NCBI RefSeq assembly: GCF_003473485.1
Contig: NC_053045.1
Span: forward strand, 37,174,494-37,238,493
Source: Medicago truncatula
Taxonomy: Eukaryota > Streptophyta > Magnoliopsida > Fabales > Fabaceae
Length of the DNA: 64,000 nt
Direction of reading: 5' to 3'
The notes beneath the pieces were generated by a model. The model was given only the letters and a program-made list of their open reading frames with translations, was not told the DNA's origin and made no database searches. Position 1 is the first letter of the stretch. Each line of letters opens with the position of its first letter. Positions 47,943 to 59,165 of the stretch are shown here, one piece after another. The translations under genes and the position numbers were made by a program.

Positions 47943-48806
47943 GGGTTAATTAAGTTTTTGGTCCCTATAAATATCTGCAGTTTTGTATTTAGTCTTTATA
48001 AAAATAAATCATACTTTTTAGTCCCAACAAAATTTTCTGTTAGTGTTTTTAGTCCCTGTTAAATTAAAATTTGTTTAATTATGCTTAAACTTCTAAATTT
48101 TTGAAAGATTTTTTACATACATGTTCATAACATCGTAAGACACTCTTTTATAAAAAAATTTAGTTTTTTAACATGTAATGAATTAAATATGAATTTTTCT
48201 AAAAGTCCAATTTTCAAGATTATATTAATGAAAATTTGGACCTAATAATAAAATTTTAAGTTACTTTTCTGCGGGGGAATTTTGTATAATATTCTAAGTA
48301 AGTATGTGAAAAATTTGTTACAAATTAAAAAGTTTAAGCACAATTAAGCATATTTTAATTTTACAACGACTAAAAGTATGTGTTGGTCCCTATTAAATTG
48401 AAATTTGTTTAATTATACTTAAACTTTTATATTTTTAAATGATTTTTAACAGATAAGAACATTATAATAATTTCTTTTATAAAAAACTAGAATTTTTTAA
48501 CATGTAATGAATTAAATATAATTTTTTTTAAACACCAAAAATTCAAGATAAAACTAACGAAAATTTGGACCTAAAAATAAAATTTTGAGCTAATTTATTG
48601 TGGCGGAACCTTTTATAATGTTTTAAACAAGTATGTAAAAAATCATTAAAAAATTAAAATTTTAAGCATAATTAAACAATTTTTAATTTAACAGAGACTA
48701 AAAACACTAACGGAAAATTTTATAAAGACTAAAAAGTATAATTTATTTTATAGGGATTAAAAATAAAACTGCAGATATTTATAAGGATAAAAAACTTAAT
48801 TAACCC
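47943..48806. mobile_element. Long-TIR Mutator-like element, 864 bp, perfect 9-bp duplication
   Basis: The ends GGGTTAATTAAG and CTTAATTAACCC are perfect inverses. The arms continue (ggtccctataaatatctgcag / ctgcagatatttataagga; ttctgttagtgtttttagtc / gactaaaaacactaacgga). Target duplication TATATTTTA is perfect (47934-47942 and 48807-48815). The interior contains a direct repeat with a period of about 330 bp (aaatttgtttaattat.cttaaactt at about 48067 and 48400). No transposase. Confidence 0.9.
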
Positions 48807-48829
48807 TATATTTTATAACATTTCCTTAG

Positions 48830-49181
48830 CTAAGCTGACTAACATATGCAGCCGGCAAATTTGTCTTGTATGCATTATTAATTAGGCCATCAATCATTAA
48901 TATATGTGTTTTCGTTTTACCCAAAACAAGTGGTTGGAATTCGAAAACAATGCATAGCCCTCAATTTCCTTTGAGTGATTGACGGGGCTAAAAGTCTTCC
49001 TTATTAGAAGACCACCCTTTACTGTAGTCAATACAAAGCAGTAGTATTTGTTCTTTTAATTATGCATAGTATAACTATGGACTAGAAGAAGGTATAAGAG
49101 ATTCAGAGTTGCATACTTGGTTTATATTTTAGTATAATTCATCAAGCAATACATTCTTTAAGAGAAACTCTTCCATCGATC
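48830..49181 (+). repeat. Upstream block of glucanase gene 6 (short copy)
   Basis: Only the promoter-proximal ~350 bp of the shared block remains: ttagctaagctgactaac, gtatgcattattaattaggc, tgattgacggggc (48976-48988), then a degenerate TATA string gcatagtataactatggact where the others have gcatataaatatggact. The distal part is replaced by the two long-TIR elements. Confidence 0.8.
49070..49077 (+). promoter_or_regulatory. Degenerate TATA region of glucanase gene 6
   Basis: TATAACTA aligns with TATAAATA of genes 2, 3 and 5. The surrounding string also has a 2-3-bp insertion. Expression strength may differ from the siblings (inference). Confidence 0.5.
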
Positions 49182-52100
49182 ATGTCTATCATTTTTCTGC
49201 TTGTTGGTATACTTCTATCCATTGGACTACAATTTACAGGTCAATAATAGTTCTCTCCCAATATTAATATTATTGTATACTTTTTGTATTGCATTTTATT
49301 ACTTTGAATTACTTCTTTTGTTATTCATTATTCAGTAATATGTTAAATTAAAAGGCTACTAGAGTCTATGGCATCAATGTCAACAGAGAGAGTTTAACTA
49401 AGGATAAAAATACCAGAAAAAACCCAAAATCATCACAAATTCAAAAACCTCAAATCCCAAAACCAAAACCAAAGAAAATAGAAATTGTTTTTGAAACCCA
49501 CAATGATTTTAGTGTTCTTTTTTATTGGGCTTGGATGAAGATCTGGATTGGTTAGGATAGAACCAAGGTTAGATTGAAATAAATAAATAAATAAATAGGT
49601 TTAATTGCAGTTTTGGCCCTCTAAGTATCACAATCTTCTAATTTTGATCCCCTATAAAAAATATTAACAAATCAGCCCTCTTAAGTTTACATCATTTTGC
49701 ACTTTTGATTCTCCGAACCAATTTTGACCAAGTTAATGCATATGTGGCACCCACATCAACAATTTAGGTTCTTTTAATAGTTTTACTATAGTTTGTCTAG
49801 ATCTTCTCTTGTCCTTATTATTTTAAGGGTTAATAGGTCTTTACCCCCTGTAATATAGGACACTTTTGGTTTTACCCGCTGTAAATTTATTTTTTTAGAT
49901 TCCGTCCTTGTAAAATGAAGATTCTTCAAGATTGCCCCCTGAGCCCTGTGACTCAGCAGAATCTATGATGTGGCATTTTTTTTTATTTATCATTTTTTTT
50001 TGGATGCCAAGTGTATTTACATGTCATTTAAAATTAAAAAAAAAATAAAAAAATCAATTTTTTTTAAATAACGAAAAATAATTTAAAAATCAGAAAAAAA
50101 AAATAGAATTTTTTTTCAAAAATTTAAAAAATTGAATTTTTTTTTTAAATAAAGTTCCAGATTTTTTTTTAAAATACTTCCTAATTCCATATTCTTTTTA
50201 AAAAATTTAAAAATTCAGATTTTAAAAAAAAAATTAAGTTCCGGATTTTTGTTAAAATCAGAAAAAACATGCAGATTTTTTTAATTTAATTTTTAAAATA
50301 AAAAAAAATATTTTATATTTCAAAATCTTTATTCCAGAAATTTTATAAATTCTTTTTTGAAATTAAATAATTAGAAAAAAAATTAGATAATACTTTTTTT
50401 TTTCCAAATTTTATAATTTTAATTTAATTCGGATTATTTTTTAAATTTAGTATAATTTTTTTGGAAAATTTGGAAATATATTAAGTTCGAGAATGGAAAC
50501 GGTATACCATATGGATTTTCCTGTCATTGATGAGAAATATATTAAGTTAGCATTTAGAAAAAATTTCAAAAAATATATTCCTGAATTTTTACGAATTTAT
50601 TTTTTATTTAAAAAAATAAAAATAAAATCTTTTTTTCTGAAATTAGGAAGTATTTTAAAAAAAAAAAACTGGATTTTATAAAAAATTTCAAAAACAAATC
50701 AGAATTTTTTCTAAATTTAAAATTTTCAAAAATATCTGAAGTTAAGATTTTAAAAATTTAAATAAAATCAAATTTTTTTTTCAGATTAAATAGTTGGAAT
50801 TTAAAAACATTTATATCCAAATTTTTAAAATTAAAATATTTTCCAGAATTTTTATTCTTTGTACAAAAAATTAAAAAAACTTTTTTATTTCGAAAAAAAT
50901 CTGAATGTTTTTTAATTTCGAAAAAGATAAGACAATTTTCTATTTCGGAAAAAAATCTAAATGTTTTTTAATTTTTGGAAAAAAAAATCTAATTTTTTCT
51001 CAATTTAAAAAAATAGTTTGAATTTTTTCAGATTTTTTAAAATTTTGGAAATTAATTTTTAGATTTTTTAAAATATGATTTTCGTTTTTTTTGAAATTTT
51101 ATTTTTTACTTTAATTTTTTTAAATAAAAATGACGTGTAAATTATTTTTTACACGTGGCAAGCAAAAAAAATTAAAAAATAAAAAGAAAAAGCCATGTAG
51201 GTGCCACATCATAGATTCTGCTGAGTCACAGGGCTCAGGGGGCAATCTTGAAGAATCTTTATTTTACAAGGACGAAATCTAAAAAAAAAAATTTACAGGG
51301 GGCAAAACCAAAAGTTCCCTATATTACAGGGGGGTAAAGACCTATTAACCCTTGTTTTAACTATCATTTATCTGATCTATTTTTCTTTCTATAGAATCTA
51401 CAAATCTCCATTTTACTTGCTCAGACCACATAAGTCAAGTTTCTGTCACCTTTTCTACGATAGGTACAACTTCTACTCTTTCTTTAATATTATCATTTCT
51501 AATTCTATAATTACGGGTCTTACCATACATTCAATGTCTTCTCCCACGAGAATGTGATGAGTAACTTAAATAAATTAAGGTTGAAACGATTATTGCTCGA
51601 TTTTTTTCTAGTTGCACCCCAAAGTGACTAAAACATCCTTAATTCATTTTTTGAAATTTTCAATCATTTCCATTTATCTTACACGTTTTACGATTAAAAT
51701 GTTGCATTACATCAAAATAAGAGTACATATCATGTACAAATTGCTAATTTTAGCATTAGCATGTTGCATTATATCAAAATAAGAAATATATCATGCATAA
51801 GTAAGAAACATATCATGCTGAGTATTGGGTTATATTGAGATTGAGTTTCTTATGTTGCAGTTCGGTTTGGTTCGGTTGTTCAAATAAAAACAGCAAACCG
51901 AACCGCTCGGTTGAATCCCCATGAGGTTATCTCAATTAGCATGGGCATTTGCATTATGTATGCAGAGGTCGGAGGTTCGAATCTCAGACACCCGATTTAT
52001 TCACCTGAAGTAGTGTGAATTTTTAGCCGTTAGACTACTTGAAAAAAAAAAAAACGTTTTTTTAGAGGATTTAAGTTTCTGAATGTGTAGCCTAATGGTA

Positions 52101-53212
52101 TAATGGGTTATGACACTGAAATAGTATGAAGAATGAGGTTGGCGTTTAATTTGCCCCGTAACAGACTAAAATTTGTATTTTTTTTGTTAAAAGAAATTGG
52201 AATGATTTACAATTAGTTCATTATTACACAATACACAGGCGTTTGCTATGGAGTGCTTGGCAATAATCTACCATCAAAGCAAGAAGTTGTAGATTTATAT
52301 AAATCAAAAGGCATTGGCAAAATGCGTATATACTACCCAGATCAAGAAGTCCTACAAGCCCTTAGAGGTTCTAACATTGAATTGATCCTTGGTGTGACCA
52401 AGGAAACCCTTTCCTCTCTTACAGATGCCGGTGAAGCTACAAATTGGGTCCAAAAGTATGTGACACCCTATGCTCAAGATGTAAAAATCAAGTACATCAC
52501 TGTTGGAAATGAAATTAAACCTAATGACAATGAAGCCCAATACATTGCCACTGCCATGCAGAACATTCAAAATGCAATTTCATCTGCAAATTTACAAGGC
52601 CAAATCAAGGTCTCAACAGCAATTGACATGACTTTGATTGGTAATTCATATCCACCCAATGCTGGAGTTTTCACTGATCAAGCAAATTCTTATATACAAC
52701 CAATAATTAACTTCCTGGTGAAGAATGGAGCACCACTTCTTGCCAATGTGTATCCGTACTTCGCTTATATTGGTAATAAACAAAGCATTTCTCTTGACTA
52801 TGTTCTTTTTAAACAACAAGGAAACAATGAAGTTGGGTACAACAACATCTTTGATGCCATGTTAGATTCAGTATACGCTGCTCTTGAGAAAGTTGGAGGT
52901 TCCAATGTGAAGATAGTTGTGTCCGAGAGTGGATGGCCGTCTAAAGGAGGAGATAGTGCCTCAATTGACAATGCTGCCACATATTATTCTAATTTGATCA
53001 ATCACATCAAGAATGGTACTCCTAAGAGGCCCGGTGCTGCTATTGAAACTTATTTGTTTGCCATGTTTGATGAAAATCAGAAGACTGGTGCAACAACTGA
53101 ACAACACTATGGTCTCTTTAATCCTGACAAATCACCTAAATACCATGTGGCACAGTCGGGTATCGAGTTGGATACAACAAGGAACATTACTGTCATCTTA
53201 AATATGAAATAG
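49182..53212 (+). CDS. GH17 glucan endo-1,3-beta-glucosidase, gene 6, with altered N- and C-terminal junctions
   Basis: Exons 49182-49239 and 52239-53212; 2999-bp phase-1 intron; 343 residues. Signal peptide MSIIFLLVGILLSIGLQFT. The usual acceptor and the codons for (A/V)V(E/Q)S(I/V)G are gone. The AG at 52237-52238 restores frame and joins QFT directly to GVCYGVLGNNLP, so the start of the first beta strand is shortened. Catalytic Glu remain at about 111 (TVGNEI) and 250 (VVSESGWPS), with LLANVYPYFAY and ETYLFAMFDENQKTG. The usual KYQISFN end is replaced by KYHVAQSGIELDTTRNITVI and a few more residues, through an in-frame insertion near 53143. The catalytic frame is open, so the gene may be expressed, but secretion and folding are uncertain. 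A pseudogene in the making is possible. Confidence 0.85.
49827..51351. mobile_element. 1525-bp long-TIR Mutator-like element in the intron of gene 6
   Basis: Left arm GGGTTAATAGGTCTTTACCC pairs with the right arm GGGTAAAGACCTATTAACCC. Pairing continues about 150 bp through tgaagattcttcaagattgc / gcaatcttgaagaatcttta and gactcagcagaatctatgat / atcatagattctgctgagtc. Flanks TTATTTTAA (49818-49826) and TTGTTTTAA (51352-51360) are a 9-bp duplication with one change. The interior is extremely AT-rich with A and T runs and no transposase. It makes up about half of the intron. Confidence 0.9.
51917..52054 (+). mobile_element. tRNA-derived SINE
   Basis: gaggttatctcaattagcatggg (box A region), tgcattatgtatgcag, ggaggttcgaatctc (box B), then acacccgatttattcacctg and an A-run at about 52042-52054. 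Sense orientation within the intron of gene 6. Confidence 0.75.
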
Positions 53213-54587
53213 GTTTCAATTGAAAAATTGATTATTTAAAAATATATGTATCTAAATCTAGTTAACTATGTATAATTGTGCCATGTATTCACATTTTATT
53301 CTTTCAATGTCTCTACTATGCCCGTCTCCCGCAAGCAGCGAGTTTTCTTCTAGAGACGTTTGCTTGCCGGGCTGCTTTTTAATTTTAATTAAGAGCAAAT
53401 TACTAGAAAAGCTACATTAAAAAGTAAAGCATACAAACAATTTGTTTGGCAATATGAAACAAAAGATTACAAATATAATACTACCTCCATTCTTATTAAA
53501 GGAGACAGTTCACTTTTTAAGTTCATTAAATATATCCTTCACAATGGATAGTTTTTTCATCGGTATAAAAGTGAAGTTATTCAAATTGAAGAGGTGGTTG
53601 AAGGACCCAAGTTGGTTGACCAAAGGTCGAAGGACCAACGGTCGAAGGTCTCTGATCAAAAGGATCAAGACCTAAAATGATCATGTTATAGAGCTAAAAG
53701 AAAATCAAGTCCAATCAAATATCATCTGATGTATGGTATCATGAGATAGTTCTACGGAACATCCATGAAAGAAAGGAAGAAAGAAAAAGGAAAATTCATA
53801 TATTCAAAGTCTGAAGAAGAAGAAAAAAAATCCTTGAACATGTATCTCGAGCTTAATTGTGAATCCACTCAAAAGAGTGTCATTATATCATGTTGTAAAT
53901 CGATCAAGTTGTCGTTGAACACTTAAAACTGATATAGGATTGTACTGTAATATATCCTCTCGAAGAAAGTTGTGTCATTCAGGTACAAACTCATTCATGT
54001 ACTCTATCTAGTATTGACTAACAATCTTTGTCAAAAGGAGAGTTTGGAGAGACAATTAAACAATCAGGTTCTCAACAAGGCAGTGGCCAAGATTTGTTGA
54101 GATAAATAGAAACGATTTGCTTCAGAAAGAATACTCATAAGGTTTGGTGAGACTGTTGAAGAATACTCATAAGGCTTGGAGAGGTTATTGAAGAAAAACT
54201 CATCCTAGAGAGGCACCATATCAAAGCTCACAGACATAGCAAAGAATGTTTAGTTAGTGAATTAAGTTCATCTCAAGGGAAGGAAAAGTCAGTCACTTTG
54301 TTAGGGGTAGACTCGATTGGTTGATAGTGAACCAGTATAATATCATGTCGTTCTCGACACTTTATTTACTCTCTGCAAGTTCTTTATGGTTTAATGATCC
54401 GACTCTAGCCTTATTCCAGATATTGTTATAATGGAGTTCGACCACATTGTAGAAATAAATTTGTAGAAAGCAAATTATCCCTTATTCCGGTAAATAGGCT
54501 TTCAATGGAAAACGTGGGCATAAATATAGAGTGGAGAACATGCAAACATACCCAGCATGTGCATACATGACACAATTATTCATCAAT
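53213..54587. other. Intergenic region between the facing genes 6 and 7
   Basis: An imperfect GC-rich hairpin at about 53318-53376 (gcccgtctcccgcaagcagc ... gtttgcttgccgggc) stands out from AT-rich surroundings. 53600-54550 has phrases reminiscent of LTR retroelement tails, but no ends or frames. No gene. Confidence 0.4.
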
Positions 54588-56859
54588 TTATTTGTTGAAA
54601 CTTAGAATATATTTGGGTGACGTGCCAACAGGATTGAAGAGACCAAAATGTTGTTCAGTTGCTGCACCAGGCTTCTGATTTTCATCAAACATAGCAAACA
54701 AGTAAGTCTCAATAGCTTGACCAGGTCTAAGAGGAGTTCCATTCCCACTATTGGCATGATTAATCAGATTACTATAGTATGTTCGAGCATTCTCAATTGT
54801 TGCCACATCTCCACCAGCAGATGGCCACCCACTCTCAGACACTACAATCTTCACACTAGAACCGCCCACTTTCTCGAGAGCGGCATAAACTGAATCTAAC
54901 TGGGCATCAAAGAGGTTTTGATAACCAACTGCATTGTTTCCTTGTTGTTTAAAAAGAGCAAAATCAAGAGGAATGTTTTGTGGATCACCGATATAAGCGA
55001 AGTACGGATGCACATTTGCAAGAAGTGGTGCCTCGGTGTTCACAAGAAAACCAACTATTGAAGTTATATATGGAATTGCGGAAGCACTAAATGCTCCTGC
55101 TGATGGAGGATACGAGCTTCCCAACAAACCCATATTTATAGCTGTTGAAATCTTAATTTGATTTTGCAAGTTGGCAGATGCAAGTGCTGAATAAATATTC
55201 TGCATTGCACGAAGAACAAATTGTGATGTTGGGTCATTACTAGGATTTATTTCATTCCCAACAACAATGTACCTAAAATTAACACCTGGAGTGTATTTTA
55301 GTATATTGTTTTGGACCCAATTATTTGCTGATGAAATATCGTTGGCTATTGATTGAATGTCTTCATTAGGGACCCCAATGACAAGAGATAAGAGAGATCC
55401 TCTTGAGGCTTCCAAAGTTGCTTGATCAGGATTATATATTCTCATTTTATGAATAATATTTTGTTCGAACATATTTATTACAAATGCGACCGGAGGCAAA
55501 TTGTTTGCCACTTGCCCATAACATGCTCCAATTGATTGTGCTTCTGCATTAGATGACAATAATAAAATGAGTCAAATATGTTTGTGGTTTTTATAAAATT
55601 AATAAATTTTGATTTTGTTTCTTATAAGAGTTTGGTTCAATATTTTTTATCTCCTAAAATGAGTAAAATTTAGTATTTATTTTAAAAAATAAAATTGCTC
55701 AAATTATATAATCTAAAATCCTTATTGTTGTGTATGTCTTCAAACTTGTGAAGTTGAGAATGATAAATGGTTTTGCAGGGTGTCCAATCGTGACATGATT
55801 TTCGGCTTGTTGGGCAAGTATTCAGAATAAGGTTGGTCGTATTTTGGATCGTACGCACCAAACGTGTCACGATTTGGAAAAACGTGACACGATTTTGACA
55901 GCTGAAGACTGCTATATAAGTGTTCTTTGCAGATTTTGAAGGTGAGGTTGTAGAGAGAGAAACTTGGGAAATCAAAGGAGATAACTTTAGGGTTGAAGGT
56001 CTTTGAGTAGAGTTCTCTTGGGTTGGGAAACATTGTAAACACATTGGGTGAATGAAAATCATTGAGTGTCTTGTTCATTGGTGAGATTGGGAAATTGGGT
56101 AGAAATTAGAGTTGTTTTTTATGAGCTTGTTGAAGTTAATTTCTTGCAACCCATTTGTGTCTCTTTGTAAGAACTCGTTGATAGTGGATTGGAGAGATCA
56201 ATCTCTCTCCCAAATTAGGTCAAGTTGGACCGAACTGGGTCAACAATCTTTGGTGTGTTTGTTCCTCTATTCTCTCCATTTATCTTTTGCTTGTGGTTTT
56301 GTGTTTTTCACTTTGATTACTAGATTAGATCTAGGTGTTGTTATTATTGTCGTTGTTTGTGTTCACTTTAATATTGGTTACTACTTTCTTTGCTCCACAC
56401 ATCATAGTTTGTATTAGTGTGATTTTAAGTTCCGAATTCACAACACTTATTGAATTGTTTTGGATTATAAATTCAAACCCTTGCTGTATATAACTCAAAA
56501 TCAGAAACTTATCCTCATTTCAACGGTTTGTGTTTATACCCTAAAACATTCTCTCTCTCACACCCCAATATCAAAAAATCAAACATTGGATGATTCTTAA
56601 AGGTTTTTAATTGATTTTATCCCTCCTCGTGTTCTTATTTTGCTTACAGGAGAGGGAATAATGGGGAAAAAAAAAACTCAGTTATTCTACAAGGTCATAA
56701 ATAGTGATTTCATATATGAGAAAACTTAACTCTACAACTTTTGTAAGTTATACATATGACCACAAGCATGTATCTTTTGTATTATGTATGGACATAAAAC
56801 ATCATTTTAATTTTTCTATAAAGACCAACACCAAAAGCTACTTAAAGGAGACTCAACCC

Positions 56860-56898
<39 letters not shown>

Positions 56899-57179
56899 CT
56901 TTTTCAATTCTATTGGTTTCTCGTGTGTCCTGGACATTTACATTATACAATTCAAAAGCCAAAAGGTGTAAAAACGTGTTAAAAATATCCTTCAACAGCC
57001 TTGATTTTTTTTTTCGGATTTCATAATCCAAAGTAGATTTGATAGATGGAAAAAGAAATTTGAAAAACTAAAAAGTCCACAAAGACCATAATAGCTAAAA
57101 ATCAAGATCAAATAAGATGCGTACCTGTTCCCGTTGTCTCCAATCCGATAAGCACAAGAAGCAACAACAAAAAAATCAT
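54588..57179 (-). CDS. GH17 glucan endo-1,3-beta-glucosidase, gene 7, inverted and more divergent
   Basis: Exons 57179-57125 and 55543-54588; 1581-bp phase-1 intron; 336 residues. The signal peptide MIFLLLLLVLIGLETTGT is unrelated in detail to the forward genes. Mature start near EAQSIGACYGQVANNLPP. Catalytic Glu at about 116 (VVGNEI) and 255 (VVSESGWPS); LLANVHPYFAY, ETYLFAMFDENQKPG and HFGLF are present. It ends SPKYILSFNK. The C-terminal half is much closer to genes 2-6 (ALFKQQGNNAVGYQNLFDAQ) than the N-terminal half, which suggests conversion or an older duplicate with a conserved domain (inference). The intron contains a solo LTR and an AAT microsatellite. No vacuolar extension. Confidence 0.95.
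55726..56445 (+). mobile_element. Solo LTR (720 bp) with perfect 5-bp target duplication
   Basis: Starts TGTTGTG and ends CACAACA (perfect inverse ends, TG..CA), flanked on both sides by CTTAT (55721-55725 and 56446-56450). A TATA-like ctatataag at 55912-55920 fits an LTR promoter and sets the + orientation. No internal retroelement sequence is present, so it arose by recombination between two LTRs. Inserted in the intron of gene 7, antisense to it. Confidence 0.9.
56861..56898. repeat. (AAT)n microsatellite
   Basis: About 12 perfect AAT units in the intron of gene 7. A likely polymorphic marker. Confidence 0.97.
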
Positions 57180-58502
57180 ATTGATTAACTTGTTATGATA
57201 AATTTATAGTACAACATACACAGATGAAAAGACTATTTGACTAGAAAATAAATAAAAAATGGAAGGGATAGTTTCCAATATATTGGGAGGTGTTTTGTTT
57301 TCTTCAAATTTATACAACTCACCTATGACATCTTTTATGCTAACTAATGTCTCAATTATTGCAAATCAAAACATTCACTGTGTCATTAACTTTCAAACCC
57401 ATACTCTTGCAAGAAATCACGCCAATTTGCACTATGTTAAATAACTTTTAATTAGTTCCTGTATTTGTTTAAAGAATCAATTTAAAAATCAAAGTTTAAA
57501 TAACTCCGATCTATTAGTAGTATACTCCAAAAATGGTCAGCTCTAACTACATAATTTTCTCTAGCCTTATTCATTTCTAACTATGGGTCAATTATGTATG
57601 ATTGCAGAGCCTTTATGGAGGATGTTTTTTACCATCTTATTCAAATGTTCTTGGATAAAATAAAAAAGACAACCCCCAATAATTAAATTTCAATTTATTT
57701 TCCTTTTTTTATCAATCAATTAATTTTCCATATTAAATCCTCCTCAAATAAATTGTGTCAAACAAGTTGAACCATTGTGAAGATATCGGTCCACATACAA
57801 CGAGTTAATATGAACGTGGAGATTAAAACATTCCATGATTTTTGTTTGATTCTTTCAAAAAAATGATTTTTGTTTGATTCTTTCAAAAAAAATGATTTTT
57901 GTTTGATCCATATATATACATAGTCAACTTCAAAACAGCCTAAGAAGTAAGAATTCGGCATTACTTATTATTCAGATTCAATACGAATTTGTAACCAAAA
58001 TAAAAAAGATTCAATACGAATTTGTTTTTAGAGTTAGCCGTCAGTTTTGTAATTCAGATGGTAGAGATTATTTTTCTAAAAGTAGAGGGAGGTCTACCTA
58101 AGATGGATTTCTCAAAAATGTTTATAATTTTTGGCAAAAAAAAAATGAACTTTATAATAATAAAAAAAAATTCATAACAAAATTGGCTATTGCTTTCTGA
58201 TATTTGTATCTATAACTTTGGTTGACCGTTTTTTTTTAGTGTTAATTGTTTTCATGATTTTTATTCAAAATAAATAAATTTGTTTTCATGATTTATGGTT
58301 TTGACTTTTGAGGCATGCCTAATATATATTTTTTTTAAGAGTGTCTCCATGCTCTCTTTAAGATATTTAATATTAGTAAGTTTTCATGAAAATATGAATG
58401 TTTAATGCATTGAAATTTATAATATTTTATTTTTTGAAGGAATAATTTTTAAATTTATGATCCTTAAAAAATGCTCAGAGGACATTCTTTAACAAAACTG
58501 AT
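57180..58502. other. Upstream region of gene 7 and intergenic sequence
   Basis: 57180 onward is the promoter side of gene 7. A short tandem triplet of ttgtttgattctttcaaaaa units lies at about 57840-57905. No gene. Confidence 0.45.
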
Positions 58503-58641
58503 TTTTTTTTTTTTTTGTCTAGTAGTCTAGTGACCGGAGCTCACACAATTAAATGTGGAGAAGCGGGGTGTCTGGGGTTCGAACTCTGGCCGCTGCATAA
58601 ATTATGCAATATCTCTGCCAACTGAGCTAACCTCACAGGGA
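58503..58641 (-). mobile_element. tRNA-derived SINE, reverse orientation
   Basis: In reverse: gtccctgtgaggttagctcagttggcagag (box A), tgcataatttatgcag, agttcgaacccc (box B), agacaccccgcttctccaca, and an A-tail (T-run 58503-58516). The best-preserved copy of the family seen at 30310 and 45852. Confidence 0.82.
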
Positions 58642-58839
58642 CACAAAACTCATATTTTAATATAGTCGCATGTGTATTAAAAAATGTGGGTAAAATTAAA
58701 TATTTAAAAAAAATTGTGTTTGATATAAATTTTGTCCACTCTCTCTTTCCTTTGTGAGCCATCGCCTATAACTCAAGTTTATTCTCCTTCAACCACTAAG
58801 TAGGGGATGTTTAGAATTTTTAACCCCAAATCACCACTA

Positions 58840-59165
58840 TAAATTATTGTCTCCTTCCTTTTTATTTAAATAAGTGATTTTCACTTCTATTTAGTTTTTA
58901 TTTCATGATTTTGTCATCTTATTGCGACGTTGTTTTGTTAGTCGTCTTTGTGCAACGTTGTTTGTATTTTCTGTCTTGTAACAGTGTTTGTTCAGTTCAG
59001 ATTGTCAGATCAACTTTGATACAGTACAAATCCAATCAATGACTTTGGTGTCGTCAACGTTGCAGATACGGAGACATGTGTATTCCGAATACTTGAATAT
59101 AGTCATATTTATGTACTTATGTACTTTGTCATTTTACGTTATTACCATGGATGTTGCTAGGTTGT
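58840..59165 (+). repeat. Dispersed repeat, copy B (pairs with 13190-13480)
   Basis: Colinear with copy A over about 300 bp. Shares tttgttcagttcagattgtcagatcaa, atccaatcaatga, gtattccgaatacttgaata and agtcatattta. No terminal repeats or frames identify it. Confidence 0.7.
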
